Below, piece after piece: positions 1 to 5,670 of a stretch of 9,516 nucleotides of DNA; position 1 is the first letter of the stretch; every line of letters begins with the position of its first letter. The translations under genes were made by a program, and so were the position numbers. The DNA lies in NCBI GenBank assembly GCA_049515175.1, contig JBEKUI010000193.1, positions 1 through 9,516 of the forward strand. Reading direction: 5' to 3'. Under the pieces are notes generated by a model. That model had not been told where the DNA came from. It worked only from the letters and a program-made list of their open reading frames with translations, and did no database searches. The DNA comes from JACQNR01 sp049515175. GTDB lineage: Bacteria > Acidobacteriota > Terriglobia > UBA7540.

Positions 1-2
1 GC

Positions 3-1025
3 CCCACGGTGGTTTTTGCTGTTCCGTATTCCGGGCATGAATGGGCGGGGTTTGGCGCCCTGCAACGCGAGCCCCTGGGAGCCAGGATGGAATGCCTGCT
101 CACCAGCGACACCACGCAGCTCACGGCGGCGGTGCGGCCCTTCCGCGCCATTCATCATTTGCGCGAAGCCAAGGTTCTGGACCTTACCACTGCCCCCATC
201 GAACCCTTTGCGGGCGAAGTTCGCAGCAAGTTTGGAACTGAGATCAAGCCCATCGAACGCGAGCGCGTGATTCAAGCCTATGAGGCCGTGAACGAGGCCG
301 AAGCCCGCGCCGAGGCCGAGCGCTGGATGCAGGGCGCCACTAAAATTGTCGAGCCGTCACGCGAAGAGATCTACAAATCCGCGCGGCTGGCCCTGGCGTT
401 TGAAAAGTTGCTCGAGGAAGAAGACGCCACGGTCATGACCGTCGACTGCTACGGCACCATGTGGGACCGCACCATCAAACTCCCCGCTTACCCCTGCCTC
501 GGGTTCACACGGCTGAACAATCTGGGATTGGGCGGCATCTGCGAATCCGACCTCGCCTCCGCCATGACCCACATTCTGTTTCAGGGCCTTGTCGGCCGGC
601 CCGGCTTCATCAGCGATCCCACCATGGACGAATCACAGAACTCCATCATCCTCGCGCACTGCCTGGGGACCAACGGCATGGACGGCCCCGGCAAACCCGC
701 GGCTCCCTACCAACTGCGCTCAGTGCGGGAGCGCGGCGAAGGGGTGTGCCCGCAGGTGCAGATGCGGGTGGGCGAGCGGGTCACCCAGGCACAGCTAGTG
801 GGAACGGATACGCTCCACTACTTCACCGGTGAAATCGTGGCGACCCCCGACGTCGATCGCGGCTGCCGAACCAAGATCACCGTCAAACTCGACGGCGACG
901 CGGAGAAGCTCTGGAAGAACTGGTCGCACGGCCTGCACCGCGTTACCTGCTACGGCGACCTTACCAAGCCGCTGGCGCAGTTCGGCCGCTTCAAAGATGT
1001 CCGCCTGGTGAACGAAGCGGTGTAG
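3..1025 (+). CDS. L-fucose/L-arabinose isomerase-like protein, 5'-truncated
   Basis: The frame is open to the left edge (codons CCC ACG precede the first GTG at 9), so the N-terminus lies outside the window and the GTG is probably internal. The visible 340 residues resemble the C-terminal half of the L-fucose isomerase-like superfamily, metal-dependent aldose-ketose isomerases. Counting from the GTG, I see a CESD motif (178-181), acidic residues at D204 and D207, an AHC motif (216-218), and a late WSHGLH segment (305-310). The family uses Glu, Asp and a C-terminal His to hold Mn2+, and these match in order. An EA-rich, probably helical stretch spans about residues 85-140. The true sugar substrate cannot be read from the sequence; many such acidobacterial proteins are annotated only as hypothetical isomerase-like. 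The family call is fairly secure, the substrate unknown. The gene ends with TAG, 60 bp before the inverted repeat of the next segment. Confidence 0.7.
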   Translation, partial: PTVVFAVPYSGHEWAGFGALQREPLGARMECLLTSDTTQLTAAVRPFRAIHHLREAKVLDLTTAPIEPFAGEVRSKFGTEIKPIERERVIQAYEAVNEAEARAEAERWMQGATKIVEPSREEIYKSARLALAFEKLLEEEDATVMTVDCYGTMWDRTIKLPAYPCLGFTRLNNLGLGGICESDLASAMTHILFQGLVGRPGFISDPTMDESQNSIILAHCLGTNGMDGPGKPAAPYQLRSVRERGEGVCPQVQMRVGERVTQAQLVGTDTLHYFTGEIVATPDVDRGCRTKITVKLDGDAEKLWKNWSHGLHRVTCYGDLTKPLAQFGRFKDVRLVNEAV

Positions 1026-1042
1026 CTGCCGGCTCGACCGCA

Positions 1043-1079
1043 GGGGCAGGCCCGTTGGACGCGCGACGGAGCCTGCCTT
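1043..1079. repeat. inverted repeat / possible weak terminator after isomerase-like gene
   Basis: GGCAGGC (1045-1051) pairs with GCCTGCC (1071-1077), and two G-T pairs can extend the stem outward. The loop is 19 nt. It starts 20 bp after the isomerase-like stop codon. There is no good U-tract (only TTA follows), so it may be a dispersed palindromic repeat rather than an intrinsic terminator. Confidence 0.35.
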
Positions 1080-1084
1080 ACTTG

Positions 1085-1109
1085 GGCAACAAATCACTTG
1101 ACTCACCCA
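1085..1109 (+). repeat. left terminal inverted repeat of candidate element
   Basis: The 20 bases 1085-1104 (GGCAACAAATCACTTGACTC) are the exact reverse complement of 1980-1999. After one mismatch at 1105, four more bases match (1106-1109), giving 24/25. A chance match of this length within 1 kb is very unlikely. Confidence 0.85.
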
Positions 1110-1128
1110 AGGGTGATACGATTGGTGA

Positions 1129-1935
1129 ATGGGTAAGAGGGGAAAGCGTCGAAGGGCGAAGGAACGCCTACGGCAGCAACAATCCCGCGATTCCTTATCG
1201 ACAACGACTGAAACAGGGAACAACAACAAGCGTGACCCCTGGCCTCCGGTACTGCGATGGTGGTGGGCGGTCCTAGCTACAATCTTCCTTGGTGTTGGCT
1301 GCAGCCTACTGCTTGTCTATTTTTTGCCCTCAGTCATACTTATTTACGCGGGGATCGCAGTCCTCCTGGTCGGCCTGTGGTTTGAGCCCTGGAAATTGGT
1401 GTTTCGCTTAGCCTGCATGTTAATCATCATGGGTGCCGTTGCCGCTTTCACTTTTGGTGTTGTACTTAAGCCGGCGCCACTCATTGTCAGGGCACAGATA
1501 GTAGATGGGGCATATCCCCCTGGAACCTCCATCGGCGGCATACACTGGAACCCCTCTCTGCGTGATTTGCGAGTGCAATTTGAAAATGACACCGGAGAAG
1601 ATTATGAACAGGCGGACTTCCACGTACAGATAGACGCAAACATACTAGGAAAAGGGCAGGTCGGAAATCTTCCGGGTCTGACTTTTGAGGAGAACGAGCT
1701 ACAAGCCCGCCGAACATTAGTCGGTGAGGATGGAGGGAAAATCGTAGTTCCCCTTCCCGTGCTTCAAAACCATTACAGACTAAGATGTGACAAGATTCCG
1801 CGATACAACTCCCTGGAAGTAACGTTCGCTGTTGCTCTTTCCGACCTGCCGAAAATAACGAGCGTCAGAGTCGAGGGGCAATATCGGGGGAACATGAGGA
1901 TCCGCAAGGTTAAGACGGCTGTGTCTGTTCGGTAG
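1129..1935 (+). CDS. unrecognised membrane protein with three N-terminal helices and a soluble C-terminal domain
   Basis: I do not recognise a family for this 268-residue protein. It starts at ATG 1129 with only a weak GGTGA upstream. The first 35 residues are very basic and Gln/Asn/Thr-rich (KRGKRRRAK near the start), consistent with a cytoplasmic tail. Three hydrophobic segments follow at about 44-66, 68-84 and 90-113, the first opening with WWW at 44-46. The remaining ~150 residues look soluble and beta-rich, with alternating hydrophobic residues as in LRDLRVQFEND, and contain no catalytic motif I can identify. With a cytoplasmic N-terminus and three helices, the C-terminal domain should lie outside the membrane. 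It is the only gene between the inverted repeats at 1085 and 1999, and its base composition differs from its neighbours, suggesting horizontal origin. An immunity, stress or anchoring role is possible but nothing in the sequence shows it. Confidence 0.7.
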   Translation: MGKRGKRRRAKERLRQQQSRDSLSTTTETGNNNKRDPWPPVLRWWWAVLATIFLGVGCSLLLVYFLPSVILIYAGIAVLLVGLWFEPWKLVFRLACMLIIMGAVAAFTFGVVLKPAPLIVRAQIVDGAYPPGTSIGGIHWNPSLRDLRVQFENDTGEDYEQADFHVQIDANILGKGQVGNLPGLTFEENELQARRTLVGEDGGKIVVPLPVLQNHYRLRCDKIPRYNSLEVTFAVALSDLPKITSVRVEGQYRGNMRIRKVKTAVSVR

Positions 1936-1974
1936 TCGGCACGCCTTTCGGATGACGACGGCGATACGGAGGAG

Positions 1975-1999
1975 TGGGAGAGTCAAGTGATTTGTTGCC
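1975..1999 (-). repeat. right terminal inverted repeat of candidate element
   Basis: Bases 1980-1999 are the exact reverse complement of 1085-1104, and with one mismatch (1979) the match extends inward to 1975. The repeat begins 39 bp after the stop codon of the membrane-protein gene. Bases outside it (GGAATTAGCTC) do not repeat the left flank (CCTTACTTG). Confidence 0.85.
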
Positions 2000-2051
2000 G
2001 GAATTAGCTCATTAACAATACTCGTTGACCGGTCTTACTAAACTGAGCCCC

Positions 2052-2090
2052 TAAGAAAAAGCTATCGACCATCAGAACCGGCTTCGATAG
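2052..2090 (-). terminator. likely intrinsic terminator of the mod operon
   Basis: Read on the minus strand, CTATCGA (2090-2084) and TCGATAG (2068-2062) form a 7-bp stem with a 15-nt loop, followed directly by CTTTTTCTTA. The stem plus U-run lies about 90 nt beyond the modC stop, where the leftward operon should end and before the foreign-looking segment. The stem is short and the loop large, so this is moderate evidence only. Confidence 0.45.
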
Positions 2091-2181
2091 AAGCTCCCTA
2101 AACAAACTGAACAAGCCGCAATTCGCGCTGGAGGGGCAAAGGGTTCGCCCTCACCGTGGGGGCGTTTTGGGATGGGGGGCG

Positions 2182-3324
2182 CTACCTGACGAGGTGGCAG
2201 GAGTAGGTCTTGAGGGCCAGCCAGACCTCGCGGCCGGGAGCGAGTTCCAGTTCCGCGCAGGCGGCGGTGGTGAGATCGACGCGGAACTCGGCGCCGCAAT
2301 CGATGCGCGCCTCGACGCGGTGCCCCAGCTTCTCCAGCGCGCGCACGCGGCCGGGCAGAACATTGCGGGCGCTGATCTTTTCCGGCCGCACCGTGGAGAG
2401 TAGAACGTCTCCGGCGCGCACGGCGACGCGCAGGCGGGCGTGAGGTTCGAAATGCGCCAGCGGAACTTCCAGGCGCACCTCGCTCCCCTGCAAACGGCAA
2501 GTCATCGTGCCGCCCTCCTCGTGGTGTTCGAGGACTTCGGCTTGGAAGATATTCTCGAAGCCGGCCAGGCTGGCCACGATTTCGCGCCGCGGCGCGTCGA
2601 AGACTTCGTGCGGGAAGCCGTGCGCCGCCACCTCGCCTTCTTCCAACACCACCACGTGCTCGCCGAGGGCGTAAGCTTCGCGCCGGCTGTGGGTAACGTA
2701 GAGGATGGGGATGTTGTGGCGGCGGTTCCAGGCGCGCAGATCGTCCAGGATGCGGCTCTTCGTGGGAAGGTCGAGGGCGGCCAGGGGTTCGTCGAGGAGC
2801 AGCGCGCCCGGCTCGAGTACCAGCGCCCGCGCCAGCGCGGCGCGCTGACGCTCGCCTCCCGAGATCTCTCCCGGTCGGCGACGGCGAAGGGGCGCAATGC
2901 CGAAGGACTCGAGCACCGCGCGCACCCGCTCCCGGCGCACGTCGCGCCCGGCCAGGCCGTAGGCGACGTTGTCTTCCACGCTCAGGTGCGGAAAGAGGGC
3001 CAGGGTCTGAAAAACGTAGCCGACGGAGCGCTGGGCCGCGGGAAGATCAATTCCCTTTTCGGAATCGAACAGCGTCCGCTCGCCGAGCGCGATGCGGCCG
3101 CGGTCGGGGCGCGTCAGGCCGCTGGCGCAATCGAGGATGCTCGTCTTCCCCGAGCCCGAGGGGCCGAAGAGAATTGTCACGCCGGGCGGCGCTGTGAAAG
3201 TCACGTCGAGCCGGAACGCGCCGTGCTCGGAGGCGAATGCCCGGGTAATATCCACCGCGAGCGCCCCGCCCGCCGTGAGCGCGGGCCGCGCCGCCTCCAC
3301 GCCGCCGATCGCTTCCCCGTTCAT
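2182..3324 (-). CDS. modC: molybdate ABC transporter ATP-binding protein ModC
   Basis: Cytoplasmic ATPase subunit that drives molybdate import through ModB. The 380-residue protein has the full ABC order: Walker A GPSGSGKT (54-61), Q-loop Gln106, signature ISGGERQ (154-160), Walker B LLLDEP (175-180), D-loop LAALD, and H-loop His212. A C-terminal TOBE/Mop domain (about 314-380, starting RPEKISARNVLPG) can bind molybdate and is typical of ModC. The family is usually about 350 residues; the excess here is a ~20-residue N-terminal extension before the first strand. I kept this start because its ATG overlaps the modB stop as ATGA, which implies translational coupling, and no strong Shine-Dalgarno is needed or seen. 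It is the last gene of the operon. The TOBE domain and gene order favour molybdate (or tungstate) over other anions. Confidence 0.93.
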   Translation of the reverse strand: MNGEAIGGVEAARPALTAGGALAVDITRAFASEHGAFRLDVTFTAPPGVTILFGPSGSGKTSILDCASGLTRPDRGRIALGERTLFDSEKGIDLPAAQRSVGYVFQTLALFPHLSVEDNVAYGLAGRDVRRERVRAVLESFGIAPLRRRRPGEISGGERQRAALARALVLEPGALLLDEPLAALDLPTKSRILDDLRAWNRRHNIPILYVTHSRREAYALGEHVVVLEEGEVAAHGFPHEVFDAPRREIVASLAGFENIFQAEVLEHHEEGGTMTCRLQGSEVRLEVPLAHFEPHARLRVAVRAGDVLLSTVRPEKISARNVLPGRVRALEKLGHRVEARIDCGAEFRVDLTTAACAELELAPGREVWLALKTYSCHLVR

Positions 3325-3995
3325 CGCCCTGGCCCCAGGTTCAAGGTTCTCCGGTTCCTCCCGTAAACGATGGCAAGGATCACAAAGGAGACAACCAGCA
3401 GCACGAGCGCCGTCTGGTTGGCGGAAGCGAAATTGAGCGCCTGCACGTCATCGTAAATCTGGATGGAGACGGTGCGCGTCGCGCCGGGAATGTTTCCGCC
3501 CACCATCAACACCACGCCAAACTCGCCGAGCGTGTGGGCAAAGCTGAGGACAAACCCCGCCAGCAGACCCGCGAAGGAGAGCGGCAGGGTCACGCGCCAG
3601 AAGGTTTTGAGCTTGGAGGCGCCCAGCACGGCGGAAGCCTGCATCAGTTTCGGGTCCACGGCCTGGAACGACGCGGCGAAAGGCTGCACGGCGAAAGGCA
3701 GGCTGTAAAGCACGGAAGCCATGACCAACCCGGTAAAGGTAAAGGGCAGCGTCGAGCCCGTCCACGACTGGTAAAGCGCCCCCAGCGGGCTGCGCGACCC
3801 CAGCGCCACGAGCACGTAGAAACCCAGCACCGTGGGGGGCAGCACCAGCGGCAGCGCCACCACCGACTCCACCAGGAACCTCCAGCGCCAGCGCGTGAAG
3901 GCGAGCCAGTAGGCGAGCGGCAACCCCACTACGAGGAGAATCACCGACACGGTGATCGCAAGGCGCAGAGAAAGCAGCATTGCCTGCCAGTTCAT
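3321..3995 (-). CDS. modB: molybdate ABC transporter permease ModB
   Basis: Inner-membrane permease subunit, 224 residues, normal for ModB. Hydrophobic segments lie at about 10-31, 42-65, 86-108, 141-163 and 195-212. The cytoplasmic EAA-type loop that docks on ModC is visible as ASAVLGASKLKTFWRVTLP (120-138), and the family hallmark AHTLGEFGVVLMVGGN (153-168) followed by IPGATRTVSIQIYD is intact. The start ATG overlaps the modA stop as ATGA, and AAGGA about 6 nt upstream (minus strand) supports it. Its own stop overlaps the modC start in the same way, so the three transport subunits are likely made in step. Confidence 0.94.
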   Translation of the reverse strand: MNWQAMLLSLRLAITVSVILLVVGLPLAYWLAFTRWRWRFLVESVVALPLVLPPTVLGFYVLVALGSRSPLGALYQSWTGSTLPFTFTGLVMASVLYSLPFAVQPFAASFQAVDPKLMQASAVLGASKLKTFWRVTLPLSFAGLLAGFVLSFAHTLGEFGVVLMVGGNIPGATRTVSIQIYDDVQALNFASANQTALVLLVVSFVILAIVYGRNRRTLNLGPGR

Positions 3996-4810
3996 GGCTG
4001 TCCTTTCGGCGGCGAGGGTTCTTCAAAGCCGTAGCGCTGTAAAAGTGCGCGGCCTTCGGCGCTGCGGAGGTATTCGAGCAGCGCCCGCGCGGCGGCCTTG
4101 TGCGGCGAGGTTTTCAAGATGACCGCGGCCTGGTCGAGGGGTGGATGCGCCTCCGCCGGAATGAGCCAATAGCGGCCCCGCGCCCGCATCGCCGGTGATA
4201 GCGCCAGCGAGAGCGCGATGATGCCCGCCGAGGCGTTGCCCGAGGCCACAAATTGCGCTGCCTGCGAAACGTTCTCGCCGAGGACGAGTTTTGGCTCGAC
4301 CTTTTCGTACCAGCCCGCCGCTCGCAGTGCCGCCACCGCGGCGCGTCCGTAAGGCGCATGCTGGGGGTTGGCAATGGCGATTTTCACGACCAAGGGATCG
4401 AGCAGCGCCTTCAGCCCGTGGCGCTCGATGTCGAGCGAGGAGTCCGACGGCACCCAGAGAACGATCCGGCCGGTGGCGTAGCGGCAGAATGAGCCGGGCT
4501 CGGCAAGGCCTTCCACCTCGAGTTGGCGCGGGTAATCAGAATCGGCGGAGAAGAAGACGTCAAACGGCGCGCCGTTGCGAATCTGCGCGAAGAAGTTGCC
4601 CGAGGAACCGAACGCGGGGCGCAGGCGGTGGCCCGTGTGCTTCTCGAAGGCGGTGGAAACTTCCGCGAAGGCGTAGGTGAGATCCGCCGCCGCCGCCACG
4701 AGCAATTCGTCGCCCCGGACGGCGCGCGCGGGAACGAGAAGGGTGGCGACGAGCGCTAGGGCGCTCAGGCCGCCGGCGACGCCCCGCCGCTGTGTGTCGC
4801 TCGATCTCAT
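3992..4810 (-). CDS. modA: molybdate-binding periplasmic protein ModA
   Basis: Secreted solute-binding protein that captures molybdate and delivers it to ModB. It has 272 residues with a Sec-type signal peptide: arginines near the start, a hydrophobic core (about 12-27) and a probable cleavage after ARA at residue 30. A twin Arg at 8-9 lacks the rest of a Tat motif. The mature protein begins with the ModA-like strand LLVAAAADLTYAF (36-48), then has the oxyanion-binding GSSG (68-71), FDVFFSAD (83-90), NPQHAPYGRAA (148-158) and GENVSQAAQFVASGNASAG (178-196), all family hallmarks. The first-loop residue that is often Ser (AAASL in many members) is Asp here. The start ATG overlaps the upstream regulator stop as ATGA with no clear Shine-Dalgarno, so coupling is likely. 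Tungstate could also be a ligand. Confidence 0.92.
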   Translation of the reverse strand: MRSSDTQRRGVAGGLSALALVATLLVPARAVRGDELLVAAAADLTYAFAEVSTAFEKHTGHRLRPAFGSSGNFFAQIRNGAPFDVFFSADSDYPRQLEVEGLAEPGSFCRYATGRIVLWVPSDSSLDIERHGLKALLDPLVVKIAIANPQHAPYGRAAVAALRAAGWYEKVEPKLVLGENVSQAAQFVASGNASAGIIALSLALSPAMRARGRYWLIPAEAHPPLDQAAVILKTSPHKAAARALLEYLRSAEGRALLQRYGFEEPSPPKGQP

Positions 4811-5211
4811 GGGCGAATGAGCATGACTTCCGTGGACTTGATGAGCGCCGCCACGGTGTCCCCTTTTTGCAGATTCATCGCGCGCGCCGCCTCGGCGGTG
4901 ATGATGGAGTTGATGCGCTGGCCGCCAATCGAGAGCTTGACCTGCGCGAGCAACCCGTCTACCTCAACTTCCACCACCCTGCCCACCAGTTGATTGCGGC
5001 CGCTGATGCGGCGGAAACTGCGCCGCAGGGCGGGGCTTTCCTTCGCGCGGGGCAGCCAGCGATCAAGCTCGCTGGCCGGGACACGATGGTGCCCGCCCGG
5101 GGTTTTCACGGTGCGCAATTTGCCGTGGTAGATCCACTGCTTGAGCGTGGGATAGCTGATGCGCAGCGCTTTCGCCGCCTCGCGCGGCTTGAGGAGTTGC
5201 ATGGCGGTCAT
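4807..5211 (-). CDS. HTH-Mop fusion, probable molybdate-responsive regulator
   Basis: First gene of the mod operon, 134 residues. Residues 5-53 form an excisionase/MerR-like winged HTH (LKPREAAKALRISYPTLKQW, then wing PGGHHRVPASELDRWL). After a basic linker (54-69), residues 70-132 form a single molybdenum-binding Mop/TOBE domain (GRNQLVGRVVEVEVDGL, then SIITAEAARAMNL and GDTVAALIKSTEVMLI). Mop domains bind molybdate as oligomers. This is not the classic ModE layout, which has a different N-terminal HTH and two Mop repeats. The start ATG is fixed by AAAGGAGG (5224-5217) five bases upstream; a second ATG three codons in is less well placed. The stop overlaps modA as ATGA. I infer that it senses molybdate and acts on the palindrome over its own promoter. 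A Mo-storage role (molbindin) is unlikely given the HTH. Confidence 0.85.
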   Translation of the reverse strand: MTAMQLLKPREAAKALRISYPTLKQWIYHGKLRTVKTPGGHHRVPASELDRWLPRAKESPALRRSFRRISGRNQLVGRVVEVEVDGLLAQVKLSIGGQRINSIITAEAARAMNLQKGDTVAALIKSTEVMLIRP

Positions 5212-5216
5212 CGCCG

Positions 5217-5224
5217 CCTCCTTT
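5217..5224 (-). promoter_or_regulatory. ribosome binding site of the HTH-Mop gene
   Basis: AAAGGAGG on the minus strand, five bases before ATG 5211. This near-perfect site is the strongest in the operon and sets the start; downstream genes rely on ATGA overlaps. Confidence 0.8.
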
Positions 5225-5245
5225 CCCCCTGGGACTGGCCATTAG

Positions 5246-5263
5246 AAGCGTTATTATACGCTT
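5246..5263. promoter_or_regulatory. palindromic operator candidate over the mod promoter
   Basis: AAGCGT (5246-5251) and ACGCTT (5258-5263) are exact inverted repeats around a 6-bp spacer. The minus-strand -10 box TATAAT (5258-5253) sits in the middle, so a dimer bound here would block RNA polymerase. On the plus strand the core reads GCGTTATTATACGC, which loosely recalls the CGTTATAT half-sites of ModE boxes, although the cognate protein here is not ModE. The dyad and its overlap with the promoter are seen; the binding partner is inferred. Confidence 0.55.
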
Positions 5264-5282
5264 TCATGCGAAATTAGCTCAA
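5253..5282 (-). promoter_or_regulatory. sigma70-type promoter of the mod operon
   Basis: On the minus strand TTGAGC (5282-5277) is followed after 18 bp by a perfect TATAAT (5258-5253). Transcription would start near 5246, giving a leader of about 35 nt before ATG 5211. Confidence 0.6.
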
Positions 5283-5573
5283 GCATGTACACAATATTAC
5301 GCGATTACTTCGAGCTGACGAGCAAGATGGATTCACCCAGGGGCAGCGGCCGGCCGCTGCCTGGGACGGCAGCTTCGTGTGGCCTCCCTCGAGCTTCTGG
5401 GGCGCGACCCGGGAAGACCTTCCGGCCCGCGGCCGGCGGTCATTGCGTATGCCACGTATGTAGGCTAGTTAATGTCCCGAATCAAGGCGAGACGGCTCAG
5501 TGGGGTCGGGGCTTGTGCCGCCGCCCCGGCAAGTATTTGATTAACTTATTCATTTAAAACAACTTAACAGAAA
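5283..5573. other. gene-free spacer between the mod promoter and the first parS
   Basis: No convincing gene here; the possible 90-codon frame at 5285-5557 has no ribosome site or recognisable domain. The stretch holds a GC-rich palindrome (5336-5365), a GC-rich middle, and an AT-rich patch (about 5533-5573) just before parS. I found no clear rsmG promoter: TTGCGT at 5443 and GTTAAT at 5468 are poorly spaced. Only one loose DnaA-box-like word (TTATTCATT, 6/9) is present, so there is no support for an origin. Confidence 0.5.
5336..5365. repeat. GC-rich perfect 20-bp palindrome
   Basis: GGCAGCGGCC (5342-5351) and GGCCGCTGCC (5352-5361) form an uninterrupted palindrome. Outer CCCAGG (5336-5341) and CCTGGG (5360-5365) can extend it if two bases bulge. 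There is no U-run on either strand, so it is not a standard terminator. Function unknown. Confidence 0.7.
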
Positions 5574-5589
5574 TGTTCCACGTGGAACA
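5574..5589. other. parS: parS centromere site 1
   Basis: TGTTCCACGTGGAACA is a perfect 16-bp palindrome and matches the bacterial parS consensus (the TGTTCCACGTGGAACA variant). Flanking bases extend the palindrome to 20 bp (5572-5591). It lies 97 bp before the preferred rsmG start. ParB, encoded 1.6 kb downstream, should load here and spread. Confidence 0.95.
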
Positions 5590-5630
5590 TTCGCTGGGAC
5601 CCCTTGTGGAGTTCTCTGGAGTTCCCCGGC

Positions 5631-5654
5631 CGTGGGGGCGGGCTTGCTCCCACG
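5631..5654 (+). repeat. stem-loop just upstream of rsmG
   Basis: CGTGGGGGC (5631-5639) pairs with GCTCCCACG (5646-5654), nine pairs including one G-T, with a 6-nt loop. It ends 16 nt before ATG 5671, where a Shine-Dalgarno would be expected, and none is seen. It may be a dispersed repeat or may affect rsmG translation. Confidence 0.55.
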
Positions 5655-5670
5655 CATACTTCCGCCTAAA

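Larger units (their letters stand above)
1085..1999. mobile_element. candidate 915-bp inverted-repeat-bounded cassette with one gene, no transposase
   Basis: Near-perfect inverted repeats of 25 bp (24/25 identical) bound a segment holding a single gene, the membrane protein at 1129-1935, which fills nearly all of it. The interior is visibly poorer in GC than the flanking isomerase and mod genes, about half GC by eye, and uses codons such as ATA, CTA and AGA that are scarce next door. I see no transposase, integrase or recombinase, and no clear target-site duplication beside the outer ends. It could be a non-autonomous transposon carrying cargo, a cassette moved by an enzyme elsewhere, an invertible segment, or a gene between two copies of a dispersed repeat. 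The inverted repeat is directly seen; mobility is inference. Confidence 0.4.

Noticed and set aside
1073..2012. Target-site duplication around the inverted-repeat segment
   Set aside because: Left flank CCTTACTTG and right flank GGAATTAGC share no convincing direct repeat, so transposition is not shown.
2440..3366. Long plus-strand open frame (308 codons) opposite modC
   Set aside because: It is a shadow of the GC-rich modC gene: no ribosome site, Arg/Gly/His-rich low-complexity translation, no domain, while modC carries every ABC motif.
5212..5246. Molybdenum cofactor riboswitch upstream of the mod operon
   Set aside because: The predicted leader is only about 35 nt, far too short for that riboswitch fold.
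5531..5573. Replication origin or DnaA box cluster
   Set aside because: Only one loose 6/9 DnaA-box-like word in a short AT-rich patch; no cluster of boxes and no dnaA or dnaN nearby.
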